A DNA stretch of 7,676 nt from Chloroflexi bacterium RBG_13_46_14 (GTDB lineage Bacteria; Chloroflexota; Dehalococcoidia; Dehalococcoidales; UBA2162). The notes under the pieces are model-generated. The model worked only from the letters and a program-made list of their open reading frames with translations. It was not told the DNA's origin and did no database searches. The translations under genes and the position numbers were made by a program. Positions 6,369-7,676 of this stretch are shown piece by piece. Position 1 is the stretch's first letter. Each line of letters opens with the position of its first letter. The stretch lies in NCBI GenBank assembly GCA_001796415.1, contig MGML01000120.1, positions 1-7,676 of the forward strand. The letters are read 5' to 3'.

Positions 6369-6397
6369 TTGACACTCCTCGATAGCCGTCATATAAC
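6369..6397 (+). promoter_or_regulatory. Strong sigma70-type promoter for the leader and methyltransferase genes
   Basis: A perfect TTGACA at 6369-6374 and TATAAC at 6392-6397 are separated by exactly 17 bases. Transcription would start near 6404, about 230 bases before the methyltransferase start codon, leaving a long untranslated leader. Confidence 0.65.
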
Positions 6398-6517
6398 TCA
6401 ACCATCATAATCAAGGGTAAATAATTATCGAAAATGAATAAATATTACCGGAACGCACAGCCTCATACCGTCATCGTTATTACAGGCAAGGGTACCTCGC
6501 CGGGCATGGCGCGTTTC

Positions 6518-6548
6518 CGGTTTTATTATCTGACCTAGAATAAAATCG
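6518..6548 (+). repeat. Ten-pair hairpin in the leader
   Basis: CGGTTTTATT (6518-6527) pairs with AATAAAATCG (6539-6548), including one G-U pair, around the 11-base loop ATCTGACCTAG. It lies 19 bases before the terminator stem. Confidence 0.5.
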
Positions 6549-6567
6549 AATTGAAAAGAAACGACTG

Positions 6568-6603
6568 AGCCCGGGAGGTGAAAACCCCGGGCTTTTCTTA
6601 TTT
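6568..6603 (+). terminator. Strong intrinsic terminator before the methyltransferase
   Basis: AGCCCGGG (6568-6575) pairs perfectly with CCCGGGCT (6586-6593) around a ten-base loop, followed by TTTCTTATTTT. The U-tract is on the plus strand, so it acts on rightward transcription. It lies about 30 bases before the methyltransferase ATG. Confidence 0.75.
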
Positions 6604-6631
6604 TAGGAAAGAATAACTAAAGGAGATGTAT

Positions 6632-7384
6632 ATGGTTAACGACAATAAAGAAAGATTCGAAGGCTACGATCCGGAGTATTACGACCTTACGTTCGGACAT
6701 CATTTCGGTGATATCCCCTTCTACAAGAACATCACAAAAGATATCAAAGGCAAGGTCCTTGAGATTGCCTGCGGCAGCGGCAGGATCTACCTTGAGCTAC
6801 TCAAGGCCGGTGTTGATATTTACGGCATCGATCTCTCGGAGAAAATGCTGGACAAACTTAAGAAAAAAGCGGAAGAAAGGCATCAGGAAGCAAAGGTATC
6901 TCAGGCCGATATGAGGAATTTCAACCTTGACGAGACCTTCGAGATGATCATCATTCCGGCACGATCGTTTCTGCACAACATCACCATCGACGACCAGCTT
7001 TCCACGTTGAAATGCTGCCGCAACCACTTTGATGAAGGCGGCAGGCTGGTAATAAATTTCTTCTATCCCCACCGAGAAGTCATGGCTGCAAACTATGGAA
7101 AAGAAAGAAACAAGGAAATGGCAAATCCGGTTGAAGGAATGGAGTTGATTACCTGGTCGGATTTCGTTAATGAACCCGACCAGGTGATCGTTTCCAAATT
7201 CACCTGGAAACAGGATGGAAAGGTAGTATCGGAATTCAAATCGGAGCTTGCCTATATCTATAAACGTGAATTCGAACTGCTTCTCAGACTGGCCGGATTC
7301 TCATCCTGGCAGGTCTATGGAGGATTCGAGTACAAGCCGCTCGAATCGATTAACCAGGAAATGGTCTGGATAATAAACAAATAA
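6632..7384 (+). CDS. Class I SAM-dependent methyltransferase (250 aa)
   Basis: This is a Rossmann-fold methyltransferase that would move a methyl group from S-adenosylmethionine to an unknown acceptor. Motif I is VLEIACGSG at residues 42-50. The acidic residue ending the second strand is Asp67 in YGIDLS. QADMRNF at about residue 96 is the adenine-side motif, and FEMIIIPARSFLHN is the motif IV strand with the active-site loop. The C-terminal part (ITWSDF, then a long beta-rich stretch) resembles the methyltransferase-25/small-molecule type. I place the start at ATG 6632, not the in-frame ATG 6626, because AAAGGAG ends six bases upstream of 6632 and abuts 6626. It is preceded by a terminator-bearing leader and followed 18 bases later by another methyltransferase, so the two are probably cotranscribed. 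Confidence 0.88.
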   Translation: MVNDNKERFEGYDPEYYDLTFGHHFGDIPFYKNITKDIKGKVLEIACGSGRIYLELLKAGVDIYGIDLSEKMLDKLKKKAEERHQEAKVSQADMRNFNLDETFEMIIIPARSFLHNITIDDQLSTLKCCRNHFDEGGRLVINFFYPHREVMAANYGKERNKEMANPVEGMELITWSDFVNEPDQVIVSKFTWKQDGKVVSEFKSELAYIYKREFELLLRLAGFSSWQVYGGFEYKPLESINQEMVWIINK

Positions 7385-7402
7385 AAACTATGGAGAAAAA
7401 AT

Positions 7403-7676
7403 ATGGATAAGACAATACCCTGGCACGAGGATGACTCGTTCTGGGAAACATGGGGTCCCATCATGTTCAACCCTGGAAAGATCGCCGCCGCGAAGGAGGA
7501 GATGAATAAGGTAATCACCCTGGCGGAATTGCAGCCGGGAGCATCTGTCCTGGATCTCTGTTGCGGGATCGGCCGATGTTCACTCGAACTGGCACGCCGG
7601 AGCTTCAGCGTGACCGGCGTCGACCGGACAGCCAGTTACCTTGCCCAAGCCCGGAAACAGGCTGAACAGGAAAACC
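7403..7676 (+). CDS. Second class I SAM-dependent methyltransferase, N-terminal part (cut by window edge)
   Basis: ATG at 7403 has GGAG seven bases upstream and opens a frame that stays clear to the window end (91 codons). Motif I is VLDLCCGIGR at residues 49-58, and the acidic residue of the second strand is Asp74 in TGVDRT. The N-terminal WHEDDSFWETWGPIMF segment is typical of small-molecule methyltransferases of the methyltransferase-11/25 group. It is distinct in sequence from the methyltransferase just upstream, so the pair is not a recent duplication. The acceptor is unknown and the C-terminal part lies outside the window. Confidence 0.8.
   Translation, partial: MDKTIPWHEDDSFWETWGPIMFNPGKIAAAKEEMNKVITLAELQPGASVLDLCCGIGRCSLELARRSFSVTGVDRTASYLAQARKQAEQEN

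Larger units (their letters stand above)
6404..6603 (+). ncRNA. Putative structured leader or small RNA ending in an intrinsic terminator
   Basis: The stretch 6238-6631 has no convincing gene. From the predicted start near 6404 the RNA could fold a small CGCC/GGCG hairpin (6498-6511), a ten-pair hairpin at 6518-6548 and the terminator at 6568-6593, then a U-rich tail. A terminator placed before the first gene of the unit, with no plus-strand gene behind it, is the layout of a riboswitch or attenuator, or of a free-standing small RNA. I recognise no known class: it is not SAM-I, SRP, tmRNA or tRNA by motif. Confidence 0.4.

Noticed and set aside
6404..6603. Known RNA classes (tRNA-Sec, SRP RNA, tmRNA, SAM riboswitch)
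   Set aside because: None of the diagnostic sequence blocks of these RNAs could be found by eye.
1..7676. CRISPR array, insertion sequence or prophage genes
   Set aside because: No regularly spaced repeats, transposase motifs or terminal inverted repeats were seen on either strand.

Overview
The window is about 7.7 kb of bacterial DNA of medium GC content. It carries seven genes, the last cut by the right edge. An in-frame TGA read as selenocysteine, a SufS-type cysteine desulfurase, a NifU/IscU-like scaffold and a nitroreductase suggest an anaerobic or facultative, selenocysteine-using bacterium. No taxonomic marker is present, so lineage cannot be fixed; a degenerate interspersed repeat would fit Desulfobacterota or an uncultured phylum, but that is a guess.

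Left half: on the minus strand, positions 12-1772 form one reading frame broken only by a TGA at 1488-1490. Read through, it gives a 586-residue selenoprotein. It has an N-terminal UGSC-type domain, with selenocysteine at residue 95 in the context Cys-Trp-Sec-Ser-Gly-Ala, fused to a large C-terminal domain of unknown function. Divergently transcribed from a 212-base intergenic region with two inverted repeats and promoter-like elements are a cysteine desulfurase / selenocysteine-lyase-type PLP enzyme (1985-3328) and a small IscU/NifU-like scaffold (3364-3771). Next comes a second copy of the large C-terminal domain (3924-5216) that lacks the selenocysteine domain. A hairpin at 5233-5266 probably ends this unit.

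The four genes look like one functional module: a sulfur- or selenium-mobilising enzyme, a cluster or chalcogen carrier, and two forms of the same uncharacterised protein, one with and one without a selenocysteine redox head. The individual families are recognisable, but I know of no described pathway with this composition. It is the best candidate for a new system here.

Right half: a minus-strand two-lobed nitroreductase of the TM1586 type (5440-6237) is followed by about 390 bases without a gene. That stretch holds a strong plus-strand promoter (TTGACA, 17 bases, TATAAC), a structured leader and a strong intrinsic terminator directly before a SAM-dependent methyltransferase (6632-7384). A second, unrelated methyltransferase begins at 7403 and runs off the window. 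The leader may be an attenuator or a small RNA.

Family assignments rest on remembered motifs, not on database searches.
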